From an uncultured Allobosea sp. (lineage in GTDB: Bacteria; Pseudomonadota; Alphaproteobacteria; Rhizobiales; Beijerinckiaceae): a DNA stretch of 64,000 nucleotides. Shown piece after piece: positions 37,201 through 48,667 of the stretch. The position numbers were made by a program, and so were the translations under genes. The DNA is taken from positions 44,132 through 108,131 of the forward strand of contig NZ_CAMFJF010000013.1 of the NCBI RefSeq assembly GCF_945956895.1, read 5' to 3'. Numbering within the stretch: the stretch's first letter is position 1; each line of letters begins with the position of its first letter. The notes below the pieces were generated by a model. It had not been told where the DNA came from, made no database searches, and saw nothing but the letters and a program-made list of their open reading frames with translations.

Positions 37201-37824
37201 TCAGGAGATCGCCATGTAGCGCCCGGGCTTGTGGTTCATCCCGAGGATGGCGTTGAGCACCAGCGTGCCGATGAGCGAGAGCGCGACCTTGTCGGGCGGC
37301 AGCACGAAGAGCGCGGCAGCGAAGATCGCGGCGTCGATGGCAAGCTGGATCCAGCCGGCGCGCCAGCCGCGGCGCTCCTGCAGATAGAGCGCAAGGATAT
37401 TGACCCCGCCGATCGCGGTGCGGTGGCGCGCCAGCGCCAGCAGGCCGAGCCCCATCGCGACGCCGCCGGCGATGGCGGCATAGAGCGGCGCCACCGCCTC
37501 GATGCGGAACCAGCCCGGTGTCGCCCAGACGAAGACGGAGACGAGACCGACGGCGGCGAAGGTGCGCAACGTGAAGGGCAGGCCCATCCGCCGGAAGGCG
37601 AGCCAGTAGAAGGGCAGGTTGATGACGAAGAAGAGCAGGCTGAAATTCGCGCCCGTGGCGAATTGCAGCAAGAGGGCGAGCCCGGCGGCGCCGCCGGTCA
37701 GTAGCGTCGCCTTGGCGAAGAGGACGATGCCGAAGCTGATCATCAGCGTGCCTAGGGGCAGGGCGAGGAGGTCTTCATAGAAGCGGTGCTGTTGCGGCAT
37801 GGTGGTGGCGGCGATCTGGGACAT
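37201..37824 (-). CDS. YitT-family membrane protein
   Basis: This 207-residue protein has about five to six membrane helices. LGTLMISFGIVLFAKATLLTGGAAGLALLLQFATG is the family signature (the glycine-rich TGGxxG part), followed by SLLFFVINLPFYWLAFRRMG. YitT proteins are widespread and of unknown transport function. The C-terminal half carries a second TAIGGVNILALYLQERRGW segment that looks like an internal repeat. ATG 37824 is chosen because the upstream extension is Arg/Ala-rich low-complexity sequence. Confidence 0.88.
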   Translation of the reverse strand: MSQIAATTMPQQHRFYEDLLALPLGTLMISFGIVLFAKATLLTGGAAGLALLLQFATGANFSLLFFVINLPFYWLAFRRMGLPFTLRTFAAVGLVSVFVWATPGWFRIEAVAPLYAAIAGGVAMGLGLLALARHRTAIGGVNILALYLQERRGWRAGWIQLAIDAAIFAAALFVLPPDKVALSLIGTLVLNAILGMNHKPGRYMAIS

Positions 37825-38410
37825 GGCGAGGCCTGTATCGGCTGGCGGGGCTCCGCGCCAGTGCGCAGGCAATAATCGGGCCGATTGAAGCAGGCTTGAC
37901 GTGGGCTTGCCCGAGGCTGCGTGCATGTGGAGGCGTGTTTCCAGGACAACGCGCTTGCCTTGGCCTGTCAGCCACATGCCAGGACGGCGGCGCTTCCGCG
38001 CGGTGCGGGCGCGTTGTCGCCTCGCCGCCGCCGACCGCACGGAAAGAGGTAGCTGAAGATCGCGAAATGACAGTGGCTGCACTGGGCGCGGAAGGATTTC
38101 GCCAAGTGATGTCCAAGGCAGATCCAGCCGAAATCATCTGCTTCAGGTTCAGCGCTTTGAGGTTCGGCAATCATGGCGGGCGAGGACTTTACGTCGCCGA
38201 CCGCGACGACTCCGGCATCCATCTGGGGGGCTCTCCGCATGCCGGTGGCAAGACACGGATCATGCTGACAAAATCTTGACAGGCGCAGGAGGCCTCTGCT
38301 CGTCCTTTCATCTCGACAAGGCTCGGTTTTCGGTCAATCCTTCCGTTGCCGGCATAGGAGCCATGCGCTCACTGCCGGTGAGTAACGCTTTGGCTTCGAG
38401 GAATGTGGCG
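37825..38410. other. 586-base region with no convincing gene
   Basis: This gap between the YitT gene and the cold-shock gene must hold the promoters of both. One short plus-strand frame (38067-38279, 70 residues, [15 protein letters not shown]) is open with a modest codon bias but has no recognisable domain and no good ribosome-binding site; I give it about one chance in four of being real. The part after 38280 may be the 5' leader of the cold-shock mRNA. Confidence 0.5.
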
Positions 38411-38614
38411 ATGGCGACCGGAACCGTGAAGTGGTTCAACACTGAGAAGGGGTTCGGCTTCATTCAACCGGCAGAGGGCGGCAAGGATGTGTTCGTACAC
38501 ATCACGGCCGTCAAGGAAGCCGGAATGATGACGCTGACCGAAGGGCAGAAGGTTTCGTTCGAGCTGAAGACCGAGCGCGGCAAGACGGCCGCGGGCGATC
38601 TGAAAGTGCTCTGA
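38411..38614 (+). CDS. cspA: Cold-shock protein (CspA family)
   Basis: This 67-residue single-stranded nucleic-acid-binding protein has the two RNA-binding motifs KGFGFI (residues 13-18) and VFVHI (27-31) within the usual [20 protein letters not shown] opening. It acts as an RNA chaperone, either at low temperature or constitutively. The ATG at 38411 gives the standard family length; the longer upstream frame is not part of the family. Confidence 0.95.
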   Translation: MATGTVKWFNTEKGFGFIQPAEGGKDVFVHITAVKEAGMMTLTEGQKVSFELKTERGKTAAGDLKVL

Positions 38615-39530
38615 GACCATCTGTTGTCGTGAAGTTCGCCTGCCACACGGGCGGGTCGCTGGCGAACGCGCGCTGAAAGTGACGACCGGATCGGCGTTTC
38701 CCGCCGCCTGTCCGGCGAGACTGCCCGTTTGACTTGAAATGATGTGCCGAAAGCCCCGTCCAGGCCTGCCCTGCGGGGTTGCGGAGCTTTGCACCCGAGG
38801 GATGCGCGGAGCCTGGCGGCGTTCGCAGTCGACGGCTGCGTGCCGATGTCGGTCGATGTCGATGGTGTCGAATAGCGATGACGTCGCGCTGCCCGACTCC
38901 GCGCACGGGTATCTGGGGGTCTGCTTCGCTTGGACGCCCGGCGAGGGCGGAGGCCTGTCTGTTCGGCCTGTGCGAAGTCGGCACCTTCGCGCTATCGCAT
39001 CGGATGTTTCCGATGCGATCATGAATAGTTCGATCACCGTTATCGCGTCCTGTCGGACGCGCGGTGATCGAGCGAGCCCGCAACGGCTCGGGACACGAAA
39101 CCCGCAATCCCCTCCGGCCCACGATGCCCCGCGAAGCCCCCGGCCGGATGGGGGCGCATGCAGGACAGGCATCGGTTGGAAGGGCGGGGATATGTTTCGC
39201 GGGCACGCCGCGCGTCTCTTTATCTCCTGCCCGCTGATTTCGGGGCGGCCGAGATGGGCGATCTGGACGGGTTTCGACGAGAATGACGGGGGCGTCCGAT
39301 TGGAAGTCCGTCATGGCTTGCTGACCGATCTTTACGCTTTGCTCGAAAGCACACACGCGCGGTTCGAGCCTGAGATGTTGACTCGCGACCCGGATCAGAT
39401 ATCGACGGCACTCCCGCGCTTGCCGCTTCCGTTTCAATAGCATCCGTGGCTCGAAACTGTCGCGGCGCCGGCCAACCGTCCCCGGTTGGAGGGCAAGAGT
39501 TCATTCTGATCTGTCTCAAAGACAGGCGGG
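38615..39530. other. 916-base region with no convincing gene
   Basis: Long frames exist on both strands but none has a recognisable domain, and the base composition is more even than in neighbouring genes. A small frame at 39192-39440 (82 residues, with WAIWTGFDENDGGVRLEVRH) has a GGGCGGGGA just before its ATG and looks mildly protein-like; I would give it one chance in four. A perfect 11-bp stem with a 4-base loop lies at 38994-39019 (ATCGCATCGGA, TGTT, TCCGATGCGAT). It has a T in the loop side but no T run after it. The region may be a decayed gene. Confidence 0.5.
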
Positions 39531-40796
39531 ATGACTTTACGGTATATCTTTGGCTCGCTGGCCGCGATGAGTCCCCTTATGAGTCCCCTTATGAGTCCAA
39601 TCAGCCAATCGCTCCCTGGCCCTAATATCGCGGTATTCTCGAACGACAGCAGAGCGCGGACCGAACTGTCCAGCGATTTGCAGAGCCGTCTCGGCGGATC
39701 CGTATCTGCTGCGAGCGATCTTGAAGAGCTTGGCGAAACAGTCCGCGGCGGTTTCCTTGAAGTCGTCGTCTGCATGGATGGCGACACGGATGGTGCATTG
39801 CCTCTTGTCGACGGCGTCCTGTCTTGTGTGGCTGGTCGCGTCCCGGTGATTTTGGTCGCTCCCGACCGCTGTCAGAACGCCATTATCCAGGGCTTTCGAC
39901 GTGGTGTCAGCGATGCGGTCCTGATGGACGGCGACTGCGTGGCGGAAATCGCTGGGGCGATCGAACGACTTAAGAAAAGAAGTGAAATTTCAATCACCAA
40001 TAACAATGTAGGGAACAATTGTTTATCACGTCTTTTGGCGCCAGAGGATTTATTTAGAAGGCTCGATGATGTCCTTGCTCATTCGAAGGGTAGAGTCGGT
40101 GTTATCGCTATCCAGATCGTTGAAGTCGGCTATTTCGCTCGTAAATTTGGCCGGTCCGCTGTCGAAGAGTTGACGCGCGAGTTCGCAAAACGACTTATTC
40201 TAGCAATTCCGGATTCCGGGTTTTTTTGTAGAAGGCCGGATTCGACGTTTGTGGTCGTGTTGAATCCGGTCGCGACTTCGGCCGCGCTTGAGATGAAAAT
40301 TACCCAAATTTCTAACGAGCTTAGTTTTCTAGCTACGGTGAGCGATCTGGAATTTAGAATCGAGAGTGTGACGGGAGCCTGCGATCCGAGCATTGCGGAG
40401 GAGGCATTGTCCGCAGTCGAGCGCGCGGAGTCGTCGCTTAAGAGTGCTATCGCCAGGCAAGTTAGCTATCATATAGCTGGTCCCAATATCGATGGATTGC
40501 CTCTAAAATATTCTTTGGTTCGGCGTAATAATAGAAAAGAAGAGAGGCGTGGTGGAGAGCGGAAGCCTGTTTATAAAAAGGCAAAATTTTTTCTGGATCA
40601 CCTAAACGCTTCAGTGGAGTGTATTGTTTTGGACGTGTCGCGAAGCGGTGCGCGATTGCGGGTCGATGACAATTTGGCTTTGCCTGACGAGTTTGATTTA
40701 TTGCTGTCTTATCAAGGCGAGCGCCAGCGCGTCCGTGTGCGCTGGCGTCGGCAGAAAGAACTTGGTGTTGAATTTGTGAAGCCGCGCTCACGCTAG
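39531..40796 (+). CDS. Receiver-like / degenerate GGDEF / PilZ protein
   Basis: This 421-residue protein has three parts. Residues about 32-150 resemble a receiver fold without a clear phospho-acceptor pocket (IAVFSNDSRARTEL, VVVCMDGDTDG). Residues about 165-310 look like a GGDEF domain (VGVIAIQIVEVGYFARKFG), but the signature is CRRPDSTFVVVL instead of GGDEF, so cyclase activity is not expected. Residues about 345-418 form a PilZ domain with RRGGERKP and DVSRSGARL, the two cyclic-di-GMP-binding motifs. It may thus sense cyclic di-GMP. The 3' half is clearly AT-richer than its neighbours. The N-terminus contains three tandem 12-base units each with an ATG, so the true start could be 39531, 39567, 39579 or 39591. 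Confidence 0.75.
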   Translation: MTLRYIFGSLAAMSPLMSPLMSPISQSLPGPNIAVFSNDSRARTELSSDLQSRLGGSVSAASDLEELGETVRGGFLEVVVCMDGDTDGALPLVDGVLSCVAGRVPVILVAPDRCQNAIIQGFRRGVSDAVLMDGDCVAEIAGAIERLKKRSEISITNNNVGNNCLSRLLAPEDLFRRLDDVLAHSKGRVGVIAIQIVEVGYFARKFGRSAVEELTREFAKRLILAIPDSGFFCRRPDSTFVVVLNPVATSAALEMKITQISNELSFLATVSDLEFRIESVTGACDPSIAEEALSAVERAESSLKSAIARQVSYHIAGPNIDGLPLKYSLVRRNNRKEERRGGERKPVYKKAKFFLDHLNASVECIVLDVSRSGARLRVDDNLALPDEFDLLLSYQGERQRVRVRWRRQKELGVEFVKPRSR

Positions 40797-41200
40797 CGCT
40801 TTGATCTTGCATCGGCTTTGTCCGAAAACCGCGTGCCAATTTTCGGATCGATGCCGTAGCGCTTCGATTTCAATAATGACCTGAACAGCGACTCTTGCTG
40901 GCCGTGTTCAGGCCTATGCAAGCTGCCGGAAGGCAGACGTCGCATATGTCACGAGGGGTTGAAGGCGGGTATTGCGAAGCAGGTCGGCTGCGACCTGTCG
41001 TGCTGGGACGCTATCCGGTGGAGCGTACCGGATGGCCTGCTGGCCTTTTCGCTGACGGGGACGATTTCGGCGCTGAGGCTGAAGGCCGTGCTCCACCCCA
41101 TCCTCTCGGCTTCGCCGAGCCGCCTTTCCCTATGGGGAAGAGGACGCAGCCTCCGTCCTGTTTTCCGCACGACAATCCGCTTGCACGAACGGCATGTTCG
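40797..41200. other. 404-base region with no gene; short inverted repeat
   Basis: No frame here has protein-like features; the longer ones run into the following regulator gene in another frame. TCCGAAAA (40821-40828) and TTTTCGGA (40840-40847) form a hairpin similar to short palindromes found in many intergenic regions of Hyphomicrobiales, and may end transcription of the PilZ gene. The promoter of the SahR-like gene lies at the right end. Confidence 0.5.
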
Positions 41201-41220
41201 ATATAAAGATATCTTTATAT
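41201..41220. promoter_or_regulatory. 20-bp perfect palindrome, probable SahR-type operator
   Basis: ATATAAAGATATCTTTATAT is a perfect palindrome ending ten bases before the GTG start of the ArsR-methyltransferase gene, and another ATATCTTT half overlaps its right end. ArsR-type SahR regulators of methionine metabolism are known to bind an AT-rich palindrome centred on GATATC, which fits well. This points to autoregulation and to control of metF, and perhaps metH, from this site. Confidence 0.8.
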
Positions 41221-41230
41221 CTTTTTCCTT

Positions 41231-42265
41231 GTGGGCAAGGGGCGCAGGCGCGTGCGGCAGCCGACGACATTGTCTTCCGATGTGCTTCTCGCCGGCCTCA
41301 GGGCCGCTGGCGAGGAGACGCGGCTGCGCATCCTCGCGCTACTCTCCGAGGGCGAGCTCTCCGTTTCCGATCTCACCGACATCCTCGGCCAGTCGCAGCC
41401 GCGCATCTCGCGCCATCTCAAGCTCCTGGCCGAGGCCGGGCTGGTCCGGCGTTCGCGCGAGGGCGCCTGGGCCTTCTTCCGGCTCGACGAGACCGGGCCG
41501 GGCGGGGCTTTCGCCGCGTCGCTCGCCGCCTGGCTCGACCTGAGCGACCCGGTGCTCGCGGCCGATCGCGAGCGGCTCGCTGCTGTCAGGGCGACGCGGG
41601 CTGAGGCGGCGCAAAGCTATTTCGCCAGCGTCGCGCGCGATTGGGACCGTTTGCGCGGCCTGCATGTGCCGGATCACGCCGTGGAGGCGGCGGTCGAGGA
41701 GGCGGTCGGCGAGGGCTCGCCCGGCGCGATGCTCGATCTCGGCACCGGCACGGGCCGTATGCTGGAGCGGATCGCGCCGAAATTCGGCCGCGCCGTTGGC
41801 GTCGATGCCAACCATGCGATGCTGGCGGTGGCGCGGGCCAATCTGGAGCAGGCGGGGCTGTCGCGCGTCGAGCTTCGGCAGGGCGACATCTATGCTTTGC
41901 CCTTCGCGCGCGGTTCCTTCGATCTCGTCGTGATCCATCAGGTGCTGCATTTCCTCGACGATCCCGGCCGGGCCGTGCGCGAGGCGGCTGCGATGCTGGC
42001 CCCCGGCGGGCGCCTGATCGTCGTCGATTTCGCGCCGCACGACATGGAATTCCTGCGGACCGAGCATGCGCATCGCCGGCTCGGATTCTCCCGCCAGCAG
42101 ATCGCTGCCTGGTTCGCCGAGGCCGGTCTCTCCTGCGACCTTTCTCGCGAAGTCACCCTTGCCGATGGCGGCTCCGGGCAGCTGCCGGTCATGCTCTGGC
42201 GCGGCCGCGACCGGCGCGTCCAGGCCGATCCGCTGGTCCGCAAGATCAATCTCGAGGTTGCGTGA
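41231..42265 (+). CDS. sahR: ArsR-family regulator fused to a methyltransferase domain (SahR-like)
   Basis: This 344-residue protein has an ArsR-type winged helix at about 15-95 (DVLLAGLRAAGEETRLRILA, then LSVSDLTDILGQSQPRISRH) and an S-adenosylmethionine-dependent methyltransferase fold at about 135-300 with motif I MLDLGTGTGRMLE and FDLVVIHQVLHFLDDP. In alphaproteobacteria such fusions are the SahR group, which represses methyl-cycle genes and responds to S-adenosylhomocysteine. The gene is directly followed by metF (TGATG overlap) and then metH, and a 20-bp palindrome sits at its start. Start: GTG 41231, with GTG 41252 as the alternative. Whether the methyltransferase part is active is not known. 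Confidence 0.85.
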   Translation: MGKGRRRVRQPTTLSSDVLLAGLRAAGEETRLRILALLSEGELSVSDLTDILGQSQPRISRHLKLLAEAGLVRRSREGAWAFFRLDETGPGGAFAASLAAWLDLSDPVLAADRERLAAVRATRAEAAQSYFASVARDWDRLRGLHVPDHAVEAAVEEAVGEGSPGAMLDLGTGTGRMLERIAPKFGRAVGVDANHAMLAVARANLEQAGLSRVELRQGDIYALPFARGSFDLVVIHQVLHFLDDPGRAVREAAAMLAPGGRLIVVDFAPHDMEFLRTEHAHRRLGFSRQQIAAWFAEAGLSCDLSREVTLADGGSGQLPVMLWRGRDRRVQADPLVRKINLEVA

Positions 42266-43176
42266 TGAATGCTTTCCGCCCCAGCCGCCATGGCTCGCGC
42301 CGCCCGCGCGTTTCCTTCGAATTCTTCCCGCCGAAGACGGAGGAGATGGAGGTCGCGCTCTGGGACAGCGTGCGCCGGCTTGAGCCGCTCGGCCCCAGCT
42401 TCGTCTCGGTGACCTATGGCGCCGGCGGTTCGACACGCGAGCGCACCCACGCCACCGTCAAGCGCATGGTCGAGGAGACCGCGCTGAAGCCGGCCGCGCA
42501 TCTCACCTGCGTCTCGGCGAGCAAGGCCGAGGTCGACGAGGTCATCCGCTCCTATTGGGATGCCGGCGTGCGCCATGTCGTGGCCCTGCGCGGGGATCCG
42601 GCCGGTGGGCTCGGCACGATCTATGAGCCGCATCCGCAGGGCTATCACCAGACCTCCGATCTCGTCGCCGGCCTGAAGCGCATCGGCGACTTCGAGGTCA
42701 CGGTCTCGGCCTATCCCGAGAAGCACCCGGAAGCCGCCTCGCTCGATGCCGATATCGATGCGCTCAAGAAGAAGGTCGATGCCGGCGCGACGCGGGCGAT
42801 CACCCAGTTCTTCTTCGATAACGACGTCTATTTCCGCTATCTCGACAAGGTGCGCGCGCGCGGCATCGAGATCCCGATCCTGCCGGGCATCGTCCCGGTC
42901 CAGAACTTCAAGCAGACCGCGAATTTTGCCCGCAAGACCGGCGCCAGCGTGCCGCAATGGCTGGCCGACCGTTTCGAGGGGCTGGAAGACGACGTCGCGA
43001 CGCGCCGCCTCGTCGCCGCCGCCGTCTGCGCCGAGCAGGTGCTCGACCTGATCGATCGCGGCGCCACCGACCTGCATTTCTACACGATGAACAAGGCCGA
43101 CCTCGTCTATGCCATCTGCCACCTCGTGGGGTTGAAGCCCGAGAAGGCGGCGGCGCAGGCCGTAGCGGCGGAGTAA
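42265..43176 (+). CDS. metF: Methylenetetrahydrofolate reductase MetF
   Basis: This 303-residue FAD enzyme reduces 5,10-methylene-tetrahydrofolate to 5-methyl-tetrahydrofolate, the methyl donor for methionine synthase. It shows the catalytic Glu in VSFEFFPPKTEEME, TYGAGGSTRERTH, HVVALRGDPAGG and FFFDNDVYFRYLD. Length matches E. coli MetF (296). Its ATG overlaps the stop of the SahR-like gene, so both are translated from one mRNA. metH follows after 126 bases that contain a palindromic repeat. Confidence 0.96.
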   Translation: MNAFRPSRHGSRRPRVSFEFFPPKTEEMEVALWDSVRRLEPLGPSFVSVTYGAGGSTRERTHATVKRMVEETALKPAAHLTCVSASKAEVDEVIRSYWDAGVRHVVALRGDPAGGLGTIYEPHPQGYHQTSDLVAGLKRIGDFEVTVSAYPEKHPEAASLDADIDALKKKVDAGATRAITQFFFDNDVYFRYLDKVRARGIEIPILPGIVPVQNFKQTANFARKTGASVPQWLADRFEGLEDDVATRRLVAAAVCAEQVLDLIDRGATDLHFYTMNKADLVYAICHLVGLKPEKAAAQAVAAE

Positions 43177-43179
43177 TAG

Positions 43180-43267
43180 CGTCATTGCGAGCGTAGCGAA
43201 GCAATCCAGGAGACGTAGAGCTCAGCGGCCCCTGGATTGCTTCGTCGCTTCGCTCCTCGCAATGACG
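43180..43267. repeat. Palindromic intergenic repeat (CGTCATTGCGAG family), copy 1
   Basis: The element starts CGTCATTGCGAGCGTAGCGA and ends CGCTCCTCGCAATGACG, with inner pairs CAATCCAGG and CCTGGATTG. It fills most of the metF-metH gap. A second copy lies right after metH at 47067-47155, so metH is bracketed by the same repeat. Confidence 0.85.
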
Positions 43268-43302
43268 GCGATGACTGAGCATCACTTGGCGAAAGCGTAA
43301 CG

Positions 43303-47055
<3,753 letters not shown>

Positions 47056-47066
47056 GAATGCGCAGC

Positions 47067-47155
47067 CGTCATTGCGAGGAGCGAAGCGACGAAGCAATCC
47101 AGGGGGACGCGGAGTTCTGCCGCCCCTGGATTGCTTCGCTGCGCTCGCAATGACG
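47067..47155. repeat. Palindromic intergenic repeat (CGTCATTGCGAG family), copy 2
   Basis: The element starts CGTCATTGCGAGGAGCGAAG and ends GCGCTCGCAATGACG, with the same inner CAATCCAGG/CCTGGATTG pair as copy 1. It lies between metH and the GNAT gene and reaches into the possible upstream start of the latter. Confidence 0.85.
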
Positions 47156-47164
47156 ACCGCGGTG

Positions 47165-47590
47165 ATGTCCGACCGCATTATCCGTCCTGCCACGGCCGCC
47201 GATTTCCCGCGCATCCATGCCATTCGCATGGCGGTGCGCGAGAATATCCTGAGCGATCCCTCGAAGGTCACGGCCGAGGATGTCGCCTGGTATCGTGACA
47301 ACGCGATCTTCCTCGTCGCGGAAAGCGCGGGCGAGATCGCGGGCTTCGCCTGCGCCAATCATCAGACCGGCCTGATCTGGGCCCTGTTCATCGATCCGGC
47401 GCAGGAGGGGCGGGGCCACGGCCGCTCCTTGCTCGATGCCGCGCTGGCTGGGCTGAAGGCGGCCGGCCATGCCCAGGCCTGGCTCGAAACCGGGGGCGGC
47501 ACGCGGGCCGAGCGCTTCTATGTCCGCCACGGCTGGCGCGACATGGGCCGCGGTCTCGACGGGCAGATCGTCTTCACGCGGTTACTGTAG
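47165..47590 (+). CDS. GNAT-family N-acetyltransferase
   Basis: This 141-residue enzyme would transfer an acetyl group from acetyl-CoA to an amine. The acetyl-CoA-binding motif is ALFIDPAQEGRGHGRSLLDA, and the C-terminal AERFYVRHGWRDMGR is typical of the fold. The acceptor is unknown. The likely start is ATG 47165 (MSDRIIRPATAADFP); ATG 47150 lies within the repeat element and would add five residues. The gene could be read from the metH transcript. Confidence 0.9.
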   Translation: MSDRIIRPATAADFPRIHAIRMAVRENILSDPSKVTAEDVAWYRDNAIFLVAESAGEIAGFACANHQTGLIWALFIDPAQEGRGHGRSLLDAALAGLKAAGHAQAWLETGGGTRAERFYVRHGWRDMGRGLDGQIVFTRLL

Positions 47591-47610
47591 GGCCCGGTAG
47601 CCTGCGGGGC

Positions 47611-48561
47611 TCAAGCCTGGTTCATTCGGCCGGCGGCCCGGCTGGTGACGCTCGCAAGGGGCTTGTCGAACATCCGCAAGGTGCCGCCACCGGCCATGCT
47701 GGCGACATGCAGGGCGGCCTGTGCCTCGGCGAAAAGGGTGGTGGGGTCGCGGTGGCGCTCCCCCTCGAGGCTGACGGCGCCGATCGAGATCGTGAAGTCG
47801 ATCACAAGGGTTCCGCGCGAGATGGGCCGGCAGAGCAGATGGCGCGCATTCTCGAGGCTCGCGGCAAAGCGCTGCTGGCCCGTCGGCATCCGCAACAGGA
47901 GGGCGAATTGGCTCCTGTTGATGCGTCCGCTCGCGAGAGCGTCCGGGAAGAGCCGCGCGAGGCGCTCATCGAAACGGGTGAGCAATTCATCGCTGGCGGG
48001 GGTACCGAACGTATCGACGATGTCGTGGAAATCGTCGATATCCACGATGACCAGCGCGAAGGCCTCCCGGTCGAAACGAACGCCGTGCAGGGCCTGTCCG
48101 AGGCGGGTTTCGAAGTCGCGGCGGGTGGCGGGCGCGATGATCGGCAGGTGCCGTGACAGCGCGGCCAGATCGCCCCACAGGCCCTTCTCGGCGGTGACAT
48201 CCTGTTTCGAACCGAAGATGCGAATCGGGCGACCATTCTGATGGCCGACGCCGACGATCAGCCGCATCCAGCGTTTTTCGTTGCTCGCGGTGCGGATGCG
48301 GCAGTCGAGCGAGAACGCGCCGCCATTGCGGATGATGCCGCTGCGCATGCGGTTCATCTCGCTGCGCGAGTTCGCTTCATAGAGGTCGAGGATCGACGAG
48401 CGCTGGATCGTGGAGCCGCGCTGCAGGCCGAACAGGTCATAGACGCCGTCAGTCCAGCTCAAGGCTTCATTGGCGAGATTGCACTCCCAGGCGCCAATGG
48501 CGGCCGGTTGGCCGGAAATCCGGCAAAGCTCGGCGGCGAGATGCTGCTGCTGGCTATCCAG
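47611..48561 (-). CDS. PAS and degenerate GGDEF protein, probable CTG start
   Basis: This protein has a PAS-like domain (about residues 20-130, with GAWECN and SWTDGVYDLFGL) and a GGDEF-type domain (VIVDIDDFHDIVDTFGTPAS). The signature that should read GGDEF is NRSQF (RINRSQFALLLR), so it should not make cyclic di-GMP. The reading frame opens after a TAG near 48600 and holds no ATG, GTG or TTG before a TTG at 48462, which would cut the PAS domain. A CTG at 48561 has AAGGGGG six bases upstream and gives a whole PAS domain of a 316-residue protein. I take CTG as start; the TTG is the alternative. Confidence 0.75.
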   Translation of the reverse strand: MDSQQQHLAAELCRISGQPAAIGAWECNLANEALSWTDGVYDLFGLQRGSTIQRSSILDLYEANSRSEMNRMRSGIIRNGGAFSLDCRIRTASNEKRWMRLIVGVGHQNGRPIRIFGSKQDVTAEKGLWGDLAALSRHLPIIAPATRRDFETRLGQALHGVRFDREAFALVIVDIDDFHDIVDTFGTPASDELLTRFDERLARLFPDALASGRINRSQFALLLRMPTGQQRFAASLENARHLLCRPISRGTLVIDFTISIGAVSLEGERHRDPTTLFAEAQAALHVASMAGGGTLRMFDKPLASVTSRAAGRMNQA

Positions 48562-48667
48562 GGCTGCCCCCTTTCGGTCTGCCTTGCCGGGAAGGCTATA
48601 CTAGAATCGGGGAGTTAAGCGAGCCTTGCAAAAGAGTCGCCGGACGCTGCCGCTCACGGAAGCGCGA

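Noticed and set aside
38511..39443. A 310-codon minus-strand frame overlapping the cold-shock gene
   Set aside because: It overlaps cspA, has no domain, and its composition (Arg, Pro, Ser) looks like non-coding GC-rich DNA.
40959..41543. A plus-strand frame running into the SahR-like gene in another frame
   Set aside because: Its second half is a shadow of the regulator, rich in Arg and Ser, and its first half has no recognisable features.
43177..43302. A riboswitch between metF and metH
   Set aside because: The gap is almost entirely the palindromic repeat found in other places. No cobalamin or S-adenosylmethionine riboswitch core could be seen.
47700..48240. Active diguanylate cyclase
   Set aside because: The signature reads NRSQF instead of GGDEF/GGEEF, so catalysis is not expected although the fold is recognisable.
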